A stretch of 13,958 nt of DNA from Gammaproteobacteria bacterium (GTDB lineage: Bacteria > Pseudomonadota > Gammaproteobacteria > Steroidobacterales > Rariloculaceae). Shown here one piece after another: positions 6,978 through 13,476 of the stretch. The notes beneath the pieces are model-generated. The model ran no database searches and was not told the origin of the DNA. It worked only from the letters and a program-made list of their open reading frames with translations. The translations under genes were made by a program, and so were the position numbers. Positions within the stretch are counted from its first letter, which is position 1; the number at the start of each line of letters is the position of its first letter. Where the stretch lies: NCBI GenBank assembly GCA_004357505.1, contig SMWC01000055.1, positions 1-13,958 on the forward strand, given 5' to 3'.

Positions 6978-8138
6978 CTACGCGGCCGCGTCTACTTTCA
7001 ACGCTTCCGCCTTTACAGTGCACTCCCAGGTGAAATCGGCATCGCTGCGGCCGAAGTGACCGTAAACCGCAGTCTTTCGATAGATCGGGCGGAGCAGATC
7101 GAGCATCTGCAGTATGCCATAGGGCCTGAGATCGAAATGCTCTCGCACGAGTGTGCTGATTCGGCCCTCGGAGATCTTGTTGGTGCCGAACGTTTGAACC
7201 ATGACCGAGGTTGGTGCCGCTACGCCGATCGCATAGGACACTTGAATCTCACATCGATCTGCCAATCCAGCAGCGACGATATTCTTGGCGACATAGCGGG
7301 CAGCATAGGCTGCGGAGCGGTCTACCTTGGAGGGATCCTTGCCTGAAAACGCACCGCCGCCGTGGCGAGCCATACCACCATAGGTGTCGACGATAATCTT
7401 GCGTCCTGTCAGGCCACAGTCTCCGGCGGGCCCGCCGATTACGAAGCGACCGGTCGGATTGATGTGGTACTTCGTATCAGCACTCAGCCACTTCTCAGGC
7501 AGTACCGGTTTGATGATGCTCTCCATGACGGCTTCCTGCAGGTCATTCTGCGAGATGTCCGGATCGTGCTGGGTCGATAACACCACTGCATCTATCGACA
7601 CAGGCCGATCGTCTTCGTAGCGGAACGTCACCTGGCTTTTGGCATCGGGGCGCAGCCATGCGAGTTCTCCCGACTTCCTGACTTCTGCCTGTCGCTCCAC
7701 GAGTCGATGCGCGTACATGATCGGGGCCGGCATCAGCGTGTCGGTTTCATTACTCGCATAGCCAAACATCAACCCTTGGTCGCCCGCCCCCTGCTCCTCC
7801 GGTGCACCTCTGTTCACGCCCTGGGCGATATCCGGCGATTGCTCCCCCAACTCGTTGATGAATCTGCAGCTGCTACCGTCGAAGCCAACGTCCAAACTGT
7901 CGTAGCCGATATCCAGCACCACCTGGCGCACAAGCTTCTCTATGTCCACGTGCGCCGTCGTACTAATCTCTCCAGCGACCAGAACTAAGTCGGTCTTCGT
8001 GAGTGTTTCACAAGCAACCCGAGCCGAGGGGTCGGCCTTGATAGCGGCGTCAAGTATGGCATCGGAGATCTGGTCACACATCTTGTCGGGGTGTCCTTCC
8101 GATACCGACTCGGAGGTGAAGAGATAACTGCTGGCCAT
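6978..8138 (-). CDS. metK: S-adenosylmethionine synthetase (methionine adenosyltransferase)
   Basis: A cytosolic enzyme making S-adenosylmethionine from methionine and ATP, using Mg2+ and K+. The 386-residue length is typical (E. coli about 384). Motifs in order: SESVSEGHPDKMCDQISDA (9-27) with the ATP-site His16 and Asp18; the GAGDQGLMFGYA signature (117-128); GPAGDCGLTGRKIIVDTYGG (236-255); the phosphate-loop signature GGGAFSGKD (260-268); and FGRSDADFTWE (362-372) near the end. AGGAG (8148-8152) lies 9 nt before the ATG. It heads the minus-strand unit metK-kinase-ahcY and is divergent from trxB across 151 bp. The leader may fold so that part of this ribosome-binding site is paired (see 8148-8234). 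Confidence 0.98.
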   Translation of the reverse strand: MASSYLFTSESVSEGHPDKMCDQISDAILDAAIKADPSARVACETLTKTDLVLVAGEISTTAHVDIEKLVRQVVLDIGYDSLDVGFDGSSCRFINELGEQSPDIAQGVNRGAPEEQGAGDQGLMFGYASNETDTLMPAPIMYAHRLVERQAEVRKSGELAWLRPDAKSQVTFRYEDDRPVSIDAVVLSTQHDPDISQNDLQEAVMESIIKPVLPEKWLSADTKYHINPTGRFVIGGPAGDCGLTGRKIIVDTYGGMARHGGGAFSGKDPSKVDRSAAYAARYVAKNIVAAGLADRCEIQVSYAIGVAAPTSVMVQTFGTNKISEGRISTLVREHFDLRPYGILQMLDLLRPIYRKTAVYGHFGRSDADFTWECTVKAEALKVDAAA

Positions 8139-8147
8139 GAACCGGTG

Positions 8148-8234
8148 CTCCTAGAGGTACACTAGGGGCGGCGAGATTGCGGGGTGCCACCATTGAAACA
8201 AGGGCAGCTTGCCCAAATTGAAGACCCCGTGCAA
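8148..8234 (-). promoter_or_regulatory. Candidate structured 5' leader of the metK operon
   Basis: Read on the minus strand, UUG-CA-CGGGGU (8234-8224) can pair with ACCCCGCAA (8185-8177), nine pairs with a 2-nt bulge. The loop between holds a GGGCA/UGCCC hairpin (8214-8202, triloop AGC). GGUGGC (8191-8186), directly before the 3' arm, can pair with GCCGCC (8172-8167), which would make an H-type pseudoknot. Further on, CCUAG (8166-8162) can pair with CUAGG (8154-8150), covering three bases of the AGGAG ribosome-binding site. This would suit translational control of SAM-cycle genes, but I see no match to the SAM-I, SAM-II or SAH riboswitch consensus as I recall it. No convincing metK promoter is visible, so transcription through the whole region is assumed. 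Chance pairing is possible. Confidence 0.3.
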
Positions 8235-8278
8235 CTGCAGACTGACTTCTAGGCTCTGCTCTACTACCATACCGGCGC

Positions 8279-8285
8279 AAGGAGG
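8279..8285 (+). promoter_or_regulatory. Strong Shine-Dalgarno that sets the trxB GTG start
   Basis: AAGGAGG is a perfect anti-16S match and lies 4 nt before GTG at 8290. It selects this GTG over the upstream in-frame TTG at 8209, whose extra 27 residues do not resemble thioredoxin reductase N-termini. The spacing is a little short. A weak promoter (CTGACT 8242-8247, 17 nt, TACCAT 8265-8270) would leave a very short leader and is not relied on. Confidence 0.75.
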
Positions 8286-8289
8286 CTTC

Positions 8290-9240
8290 GTGGCCACAGA
8301 ACACCATCGATTGATTATTTTGGGATCCGGCCCTGCAGGGTATACGGCAGCCGTGTATGCGGCGCGGGCCGCGCTGGATCCCGTCATTATTACAGGTATA
8401 GAAGTCGGTGGTCAGATGACGACGACGACGGATGTGGACAACTGGCCGGGCGATGACGACGGAGTCCAGGGACCGGAACTCATGGAGCGCATGAAACGTC
8501 ACGCGGAAAAGTTCGGTACACGCTTGTTATACGATCAAATCAATACTGTAGAGCTGGCACAGCAGCCGTTTCGCCTCACCGGCGACAGCGGCGAGTACAC
8601 CTGCGATGCGCTTATCATCAGCACTGGCGCCACCGCCAAATACCTGGGCCTGGACTCGGAGGAAGCCTATAAGGGACGCGGCGTATCTGCGTGCGCCACT
8701 TGTGATGGCTTCTTCTTCAAAGCACAGGCTGTCGCTGTGATCGGCGGCGGCAATACCGCGGTGGAAGAGGCATTGTATCTCTCCAATATCGCTTCGAAGG
8801 TCACGATAGTCCATCGCAGAGATGAATTCCGTGCCGAAAAAATCTTGAGCAAGCGACTACTCGACAAGACCAAGGACGGCAACGTCGACATACAGTGGAA
8901 TCACGTGCTCGACGAGGTACTCGGTGACGACGCTGGCGTCACCACAATTCGGATTAAGGCCGCACAAGGTGATGCAACGCAGGAAATTCCGGTGCAAGGC
9001 GTCTTCATCGCCATCGGCCACACGCCGAATACCGGGATATTCGAAGATCAATTGAAAATGGACGGCGGTTATATCGTCGTTAACCAAGCGGACGGCGACT
9101 ACGCCACCGGAACCAGTGTCGAGGGTGTTTTTGCAGCCGGTGATGTCGCCGACCCCATCTATCGGCAGGCGGTCACGTCGGCCGGCTCGGGTTGCATGGC
9201 GGCCCTGGACGTAGAACGCTATCTGGCCGGAGCAGCGTAA
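8290..9240 (+). CDS. trxB: Thioredoxin-disulfide reductase
   Basis: A cytosolic FAD enzyme that reduces thioredoxin with NADPH. From the GTG start it has 316 residues (E. coli TrxB 321). Domains in order: FAD-binding GSGPAGYTAAVYAARA (12-27); redox-active CATC (Cys135 and Cys138, followed by DG); NADPH-binding GGGNTAVEEA (152-161) with HRRDEFRA (175-182), whose arginines fit the 2'-phosphate of NADPH; and the closing FAD motif GVFAAGDVADPIYRQAV (279-295). The two-domain low-molecular-weight layout is complete. The gene diverges from metK and is followed after 10 nt by the exporter adaptor gene with no terminator, so it probably shares a transcript with the four exporter genes. Confidence 0.96.
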   Translation: MATEHHRLIILGSGPAGYTAAVYAARAALDPVIITGIEVGGQMTTTTDVDNWPGDDDGVQGPELMERMKRHAEKFGTRLLYDQINTVELAQQPFRLTGDSGEYTCDALIISTGATAKYLGLDSEEAYKGRGVSACATCDGFFFKAQAVAVIGGGNTAVEEALYLSNIASKVTIVHRRDEFRAEKILSKRLLDKTKDGNVDIQWNHVLDEVLGDDAGVTTIRIKAAQGDATQEIPVQGVFIAIGHTPNTGIFEDQLKMDGGYIVVNQADGDYATGTSVEGVFAAGDVADPIYRQAVTSAGSGCMAALDVERYLAGAA

Positions 9241-9250
9241 CCTCAACACC

Positions 9251-10378
9251 ATGAAGCGATTCGGCATTATCACCGGGCTCACAATCGCCGTGATCGCTGC
9301 AGGCTGGTTTCTTACTCGTCCGGATCCGGTCTCGGTCAGTCTGATTACTGTCGCGCGCGGTCCGGTATCTTCTACCATCAGCAATACACGGGCCGGGACG
9401 GTGGAGGCCTGCCGGCGGGCCGGGTTGTCCCCGGCGACGGGCGGACAAATCGTAGTGCTCTCGGTTGCAAATGGTGACCTTGTCGAACAAGGCGAGCTGC
9501 TGTTGGAACTTTGGAATGAAGATCTAAAAGCCGAGATCAGGCTCGCGCAACGGGAGGCGACGGCTGCTCAGTCCCGTGCCGGAGAAGCCTGCGTCATCGC
9601 CGATTTCGCCCGGCGTGAAGCGAACCGCCTGACGATGCTCCTCGAGGATGGACTCGCTTCAGAAGAAGACACGGACCGCGCGGTCGGCATCGCCGAATCG
9701 AGTGCCGCCGGCTGCACAACCGCTCACGATAATGCCCTGGTGGCCGCGGCGCGCATAGAGGTCACCGAAGCGGCGCTGGAGCGAACTCGGCTCGTTGCGC
9801 CGTTCGCAGGCATCATCGCCGAGATCAATGGCGAACTCGGAGAATTCGTGACGCCTTCTCCGGTCGGCATCCCTACTCCACCGACCGTCGATTTGATCGA
9901 CTCGAGCTGTCTCTACATCAGCGCGCCAATCGACGAGGTGGACGCCCCAGCCGTGCGCGAAGGCTTGCCTGCGCGTATCAGCTTGGACGCATTTTCGGAC
10001 AGAACTTTTTCTGGGCATGTGCGGCGTGTGGCGCCCTATGTGCTGGATATCGAGAAACAGGCGCGCACTGTCGAAATCGAGGCGGAGATCGATGACCCGG
10101 ACAAGGCCGCATTGCTGCCCGGCTACAGCGCTGACGTAGAAATTCTTCTCGCCAGCGAAGACGATGTCGTTCGTGTACCAACCTCCGTGATCGTTGATGG
10201 GAACCAGGTCTACGTCTATGACGAGGCTACCGGCCGACTCGAGCTTCGCGAGATCGAGCCCGGCATCTCAAACTGGGAGTACACCGCCATTACCCGGGGC
10301 CTAAGCGCCGGCGAACGCATAGTCAGCTCCATTGATCGTGAAGGCGTCGAGGATGGTGCTGCCGCTCGGTCCGACTGA
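9251..10378 (+). CDS. Periplasmic adaptor (HlyD/MacA-type membrane fusion protein)
   Basis: A 375-residue adaptor that should link an inner-membrane exporter to an outer-membrane channel. An N-terminal anchor (about 5-21, no lipobox) is followed by the first lipoyl half (about 47-90), an antiparallel alpha-hairpin (about 91-180), the second lipoyl half (LVAPFAGIIAEINGELGEFV, 181-200), a beta-barrel (about 215-300) and a membrane-proximal domain. At the hairpin tip Arg126, Leu130 and Ser137 keep the R-x3-L-x6-S spacing known from AcrA and MacA for TolC docking. Cys114 and Cys155 are equidistant from the tip on opposite helices and could form a disulfide; Cys54 and Cys220 are also present. The gene starts 10 nt after trxB with no visible ribosome-binding site, suggesting coupled translation. 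No TolC gene lies in the window. Confidence 0.93.
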   Translation: MKRFGIITGLTIAVIAAGWFLTRPDPVSVSLITVARGPVSSTISNTRAGTVEACRRAGLSPATGGQIVVLSVANGDLVEQGELLLELWNEDLKAEIRLAQREATAAQSRAGEACVIADFARREANRLTMLLEDGLASEEDTDRAVGIAESSAAGCTTAHDNALVAAARIEVTEAALERTRLVAPFAGIIAEINGELGEFVTPSPVGIPTPPTVDLIDSSCLYISAPIDEVDAPAVREGLPARISLDAFSDRTFSGHVRRVAPYVLDIEKQARTVEIEAEIDDPDKAALLPGYSADVEILLASEDDVVRVPTSVIVDGNQVYVYDEATGRLELREIEPGISNWEYTAITRGLSAGERIVSSIDREGVEDGAAARSD

Positions 10379-10381
10379 CCG

Positions 10382-11065
10382 ATGATGCGGCTAGAGAACA
10401 TCTGCCGCGACTTTCAGGTAGGCGACCAGGTCGTACACGCTCTGGATCATGTCGATCTCGAGATCAAGCCCGGCGAATACATTTCGATCATGGGTCCATC
10501 AGGCTCCGGCAAATCCACACTGTTGAATATCCTCGGCCTCCTGGACAGGCCGAATCTTGGCACCTATTGGCTCAACGGCGCCGATGTTTCCAGTCTGGAT
10601 GACAACGCACTGGCCGAGCAGCGGCAGCAGCATATCGGCTTTATCTTTCAAGCCTTCCACTTGATTCCGCGCCTGAGCGCACTCGAGAACGTGGAGTTAC
10701 CGCTGCTGCTCGCGGGTGCGCCGGTCGCCGCACGCCGGGATCGAGCGCGCGAAGTGCTCGACTCGGTCGGACTCGCTACCCGGCTGGATCATCGACCGGA
10801 TCAACTGTCCGGCGGCGAACGTCAACGCGTTGCGATCGGTCGCGCCATAGTAATGAATCCCGGGCTATTGCTGGCCGATGAGCCGACCGGCAATCTGGAC
10901 TCGCGGTCCAGTGAAGACGTCATCGAACTCATCGAGCAGTTGAACCGGAACGGAATCAGTCTGATGGTTGTTACCCACGACCCCGATATCGGTCGACGGG
11001 CTCAGCGGCATATATCGCTCCGGGACGGGAAGATCGTCACGGATGACGGCAGATTATCGCGATGA
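10382..11065 (+). CDS. ABC transporter ATP-binding protein (MacB/LolD-type)
   Basis: A 227-residue nucleotide-binding protein driving the neighbouring permeases. All motifs are intact: Walker A GPSGSGKST (38-46), Q-loop Gln90 in IFQAFHLIPRLSALENVELP, signature LSGGERQR (142-149), Walker B LLLADEP (162-168) with catalytic Glu167, D-loop NLDS, and H-loop His199 (VVTHD). The Q-loop region pattern is that of the LolD/MacB/FtsE group, whose members move substrates by mechanical coupling rather than through a membrane channel. Two in-frame ATGs (10382 and 10385) are possible starts. The gap to the adaptor gene is 3 nt, and the stop overlaps the next start (ATGA, 11062-11065), so the subunits are probably translated together. 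MacB itself fuses this domain to its permease; here it is separate. Confidence 0.96.
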   Translation: MMRLENICRDFQVGDQVVHALDHVDLEIKPGEYISIMGPSGSGKSTLLNILGLLDRPNLGTYWLNGADVSSLDDNALAEQRQQHIGFIFQAFHLIPRLSALENVELPLLLAGAPVAARRDRAREVLDSVGLATRLDHRPDQLSGGERQRVAIGRAIVMNPGLLLADEPTGNLDSRSSEDVIELIEQLNRNGISLMVVTHDPDIGRRAQRHISLRDGKIVTDDGRLSR

Positions 11066-12273
11066 GACCCGTCGATACCGCTCGCTTGGCCTTCCAGTCG
11101 ATTCACCGTTACCCGCTGCGAACCACGATGCTGCTGTTGGCGGTTTCGATCGGTGTCGCTGCCGTGGTGCTGCTGACCGGGGTGGGTGAGGGAGCGCGCC
11201 GCTACGTCACCGGAGAGTTCGCCGCGTTGGGCACTCATTTGATCGTGGTGCTGCCTGGTAAAGCGGAAACCGCCGGCGCCGGCGGAACCGGCACGATTAT
11301 CGGCGCGACAGCCCGTGATCTAACGCTGGAAGACGCGATGGCCATAGAACGAAGCGCACACATCGCGCAGGTCGCGCCCATCATCGTCGGCAGCGGCAAC
11401 GCGTCCTGGCGCGCGCGGGAGAGAGAAATTACTGTCCTCGGTACGACGACCGAAATGCTGGATGTTCAACATTGGACGATGCAGCTTGGTCGTTTCCTTC
11501 CTGACATCGATATGGACATCGCCACGCCCGTGTGCGTGATGGGCAGTGTGGTCCGTGATGAGTTTTTCGACAATACGAATCCGCTCGGACAGTGGCTACG
11601 AATCGGCGACACGCGCTGCAGGGTGATAGGCGTGTTGACTCAGGGCGGCATTACCGGCCCGTTCGATACCGACGAGTTGGTTATCCTCCCGATCGCCAGC
11701 GCGCAGCAACTGTTCAACGCACCCGGCGTTTTCCGAATCCTGACAGAAGCGGTCAGCCAAGATTCTATGGACGCCGCGCGACGCGATATCATCGAGATCA
11801 TCAAAGCCCGGCATCAAGGCGAGGAAGATATAACCGTCGTCACGCAGGATGCGGTGCTCGCCACATTCGAGTCGATCTTCGACATGATCACGATGGGTCT
11901 GGCCGGCATCGCCTCCATCAGCCTGGTCGTCGCGGGCGTGCTGATCATGAATGTAATGCTCGTGGCCGTCAGCCAGCGGACGAAGGAGATCGGCTTGCTC
12001 AAAGCGTTGGGTGCTAAGGAACGTCATATCGTCGCGCTGTTTCTTGCTGAGGCGGTATTCCTGTCCTTGTTCGGCGCGCTGTTGGGTCTAATCCTGGGCA
12101 ACGCCGGAACAAGATTGCTGGGGACCGTGTTTCCGATCCTCGATTTTAGCGCGCCGACCTGGGCGATGGTGGCAGCTGTGGGGGTCGCGGTCACCAGCGG
12201 GCTGTTATTCAGTATTCTGCCGGCTCGCAGAGCCGCGCGTCTGGATGCGGTGCTCGCGCTCGCGGGTCGCTAA
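11062..12273 (+). CDS. ABC transporter permease 1 (FtsX/MacB-type)
   Basis: A 403-residue inner-membrane permease with the MacB layout: TM1 (about 22-42), a large periplasmic domain (about 45-270), then the FtsX domain with TM2 (275-301), TM3 (325-352) and TM4 (365-387). The cytosolic loop after TM2 carries SQRTKEIGLLKALGAKERHI (304-323), the coupling segment that contacts the ATPase. The C-terminus ends in the usual PARRAARLDAVLAL. Its only two cysteines, Cys158 and Cys186, lie in the periplasmic domain around the NPLGQWLRIGD stretch and could form a disulfide; the sister permease has none. It overlaps the ATPase gene by 4 bp and precedes permease 2 by 3 nt, so the likely complex is a permease 1/permease 2 heterodimer with two ATPase copies. 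Substrate unknown. Confidence 0.94.
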   Translation: MRPVDTARLAFQSIHRYPLRTTMLLLAVSIGVAAVVLLTGVGEGARRYVTGEFAALGTHLIVVLPGKAETAGAGGTGTIIGATARDLTLEDAMAIERSAHIAQVAPIIVGSGNASWRAREREITVLGTTTEMLDVQHWTMQLGRFLPDIDMDIATPVCVMGSVVRDEFFDNTNPLGQWLRIGDTRCRVIGVLTQGGITGPFDTDELVILPIASAQQLFNAPGVFRILTEAVSQDSMDAARRDIIEIIKARHQGEEDITVVTQDAVLATFESIFDMITMGLAGIASISLVVAGVLIMNVMLVAVSQRTKEIGLLKALGAKERHIVALFLAEAVFLSLFGALLGLILGNAGTRLLGTVFPILDFSAPTWAMVAAVGVAVTSGLLFSILPARRAARLDAVLALAGR

Positions 12274-12276
12274 CAA

Positions 12277-13476
12277 ATGTTACTCAGGGACGTCATTCGT
12301 TTTACCGCCCAATCGGTGCTGGCGCAGCGCATGCGTAGCGCCTTGACAGCTTTGGGACTCGGTATTGGCGTTACAGCGGTCGTTTTGCTGACATCGATCG
12401 GCGCAGGGATCAATCTATACATCGTCGAGCAATTCACTCAGTTCGGTACCAACACGATCGCGGTACAGCCTGGTAAAGCGAGCACATTCGGCATCTCCGC
12501 CGGCGTGTTGAACTCGGTCCGGCCGTTGAGCCTGCAGGATGCGGAGGCGTTAAAACGGGCCCCCTATGTGCTGCATTCCGTTCCCGCTGTCTCCGGTGCC
12601 GCATCGGTCAAGGCGCGCGGCCGAGAACGCACGGTTAATGTTTTTGCCGTAGGTCCCCAGTTTGATCAGGCGTTTAAGTTTCACGTTTCTCGCGGCAGTT
12701 TTCTGCCTAACGACGATTTGGAGAGGCCTCGCGCCGTCGCTGTCCTGGGTGCGCGGGTGTACTCGGAGCTGTACGGCTCAGCGAATCCGCTTAATGACAG
12801 AATTCGAATCGGCGGCGATCGTTACAGGGTAGTCGGCGTGATGGAACCCAAGGGCGATATGCTGGGTATCGACCTCGATGACACCGTTTATATACCCGCC
12901 GCCAGTGGCCTCGCTTTATTCAACCGCGAGGGCCTGCACGAGATCGATATTCTCTATGATGAGCGCGCACCTGTCGATGAAGTCATCGCTGGCATCAAGC
13001 GAATTCTGCTCGCACGCCACGGTGGCGAAGATTTTACGATCATCGACCAGCAACAGATGCTGGACGTGCTGGGGTCCATCATCGGTGTCTTGACCTTTGG
13101 AATCGCCGTGCTGGGCGGCATCTCCCTGCTAGTTGGCGGCGTCGGCATATTCACGATCATGACGATCGCAGTACGTGAGCGTACCCCGGAGATCGGACTA
13201 CTGCGTGCGATAGGCGCAAAGCGGCGTCACATCTTGCAACTATTCCTCGGCGAGGCCGTCCTGCTCGCGGGATTAGGCGGTATCGCAGGCCTGCTCGTCG
13301 GCCTGGGTATCGTTGCAGTTGTTCATCTGACCATTCCTGCAATGCCGGCTCAAATCGCGCCGGTCTATGTGGTGCTTGCCGAGACTATCGCGGTAATCAT
13401 CGGCTTGATCGCAGGCGTCCTTCCGGCGCACCGTGCGGCTGCATTAGAGCCATTGGAAGCGTTACGGACTGAGTGA
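12277..13476 (+). CDS. ABC transporter permease 2 (FtsX/MacB-type)
   Basis: A 399-residue paralogue of the preceding permease with the same layout: TM1 (about 22-43), a periplasmic domain (about 45-265), TM2 (268-298), TM3 (322-350) and TM4 (363-384). The coupling segment is VRERTPEIGLLRAIGAKRRH (299-318), and the end, PAHRAAALEPLEALR, is typical of MacB-like permeases. The N-terminal parts of both permeases share the pattern PGKA.T.G followed by a LSL/LTL..DA..ALK/IER stretch, consistent with an old duplication. The protein contains no cysteine, unlike its partner. No SD-like motif is evident; the gene begins 3 nt after the previous stop, consistent with coupling. Its last 15 nt overlap the end of the nuclease gene on the opposite strand. 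Confidence 0.94.
   Translation: MLLRDVIRFTAQSVLAQRMRSALTALGLGIGVTAVVLLTSIGAGINLYIVEQFTQFGTNTIAVQPGKASTFGISAGVLNSVRPLSLQDAEALKRAPYVLHSVPAVSGAASVKARGRERTVNVFAVGPQFDQAFKFHVSRGSFLPNDDLERPRAVAVLGARVYSELYGSANPLNDRIRIGGDRYRVVGVMEPKGDMLGIDLDDTVYIPAASGLALFNREGLHEIDILYDERAPVDEVIAGIKRILLARHGGEDFTIIDQQQMLDVLGSIIGVLTFGIAVLGGISLLVGGVGIFTIMTIAVRERTPEIGLLRAIGAKRRHILQLFLGEAVLLAGLGGIAGLLVGLGIVAVVHLTIPAMPAQIAPVYVVLAETIAVIIGLIAGVLPAHRAAALEPLEALRTE

Noticed and set aside
7187..7196. CGAACGTTTG, a near copy of the TetR palindrome
   Set aside because: One base off, and inside the conserved coding sequence of metK far from any promoter.
8209..8289. Longer trxB reading frame beginning at TTG 8209
   Set aside because: The extra 27 residues lie before the normal FAD-fold start, while GTG 8290 has a perfect AAGGAGG and gives the standard length.
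8139..8289. A known SAM or SAH riboswitch upstream of metK
   Set aside because: I looked for the GAGGAGCG core of the SAH class and the SAM-I core and found neither on the minus strand; only an unclassified fold is proposed.
11270..11285. Perfect 16-bp palindrome CCGCCGGCGCCGGCGG
   Set aside because: It lies inside permease 1 where it encodes a Gly/Ala linker; in GC-rich codons for Gly and Ala such palindromes arise easily.
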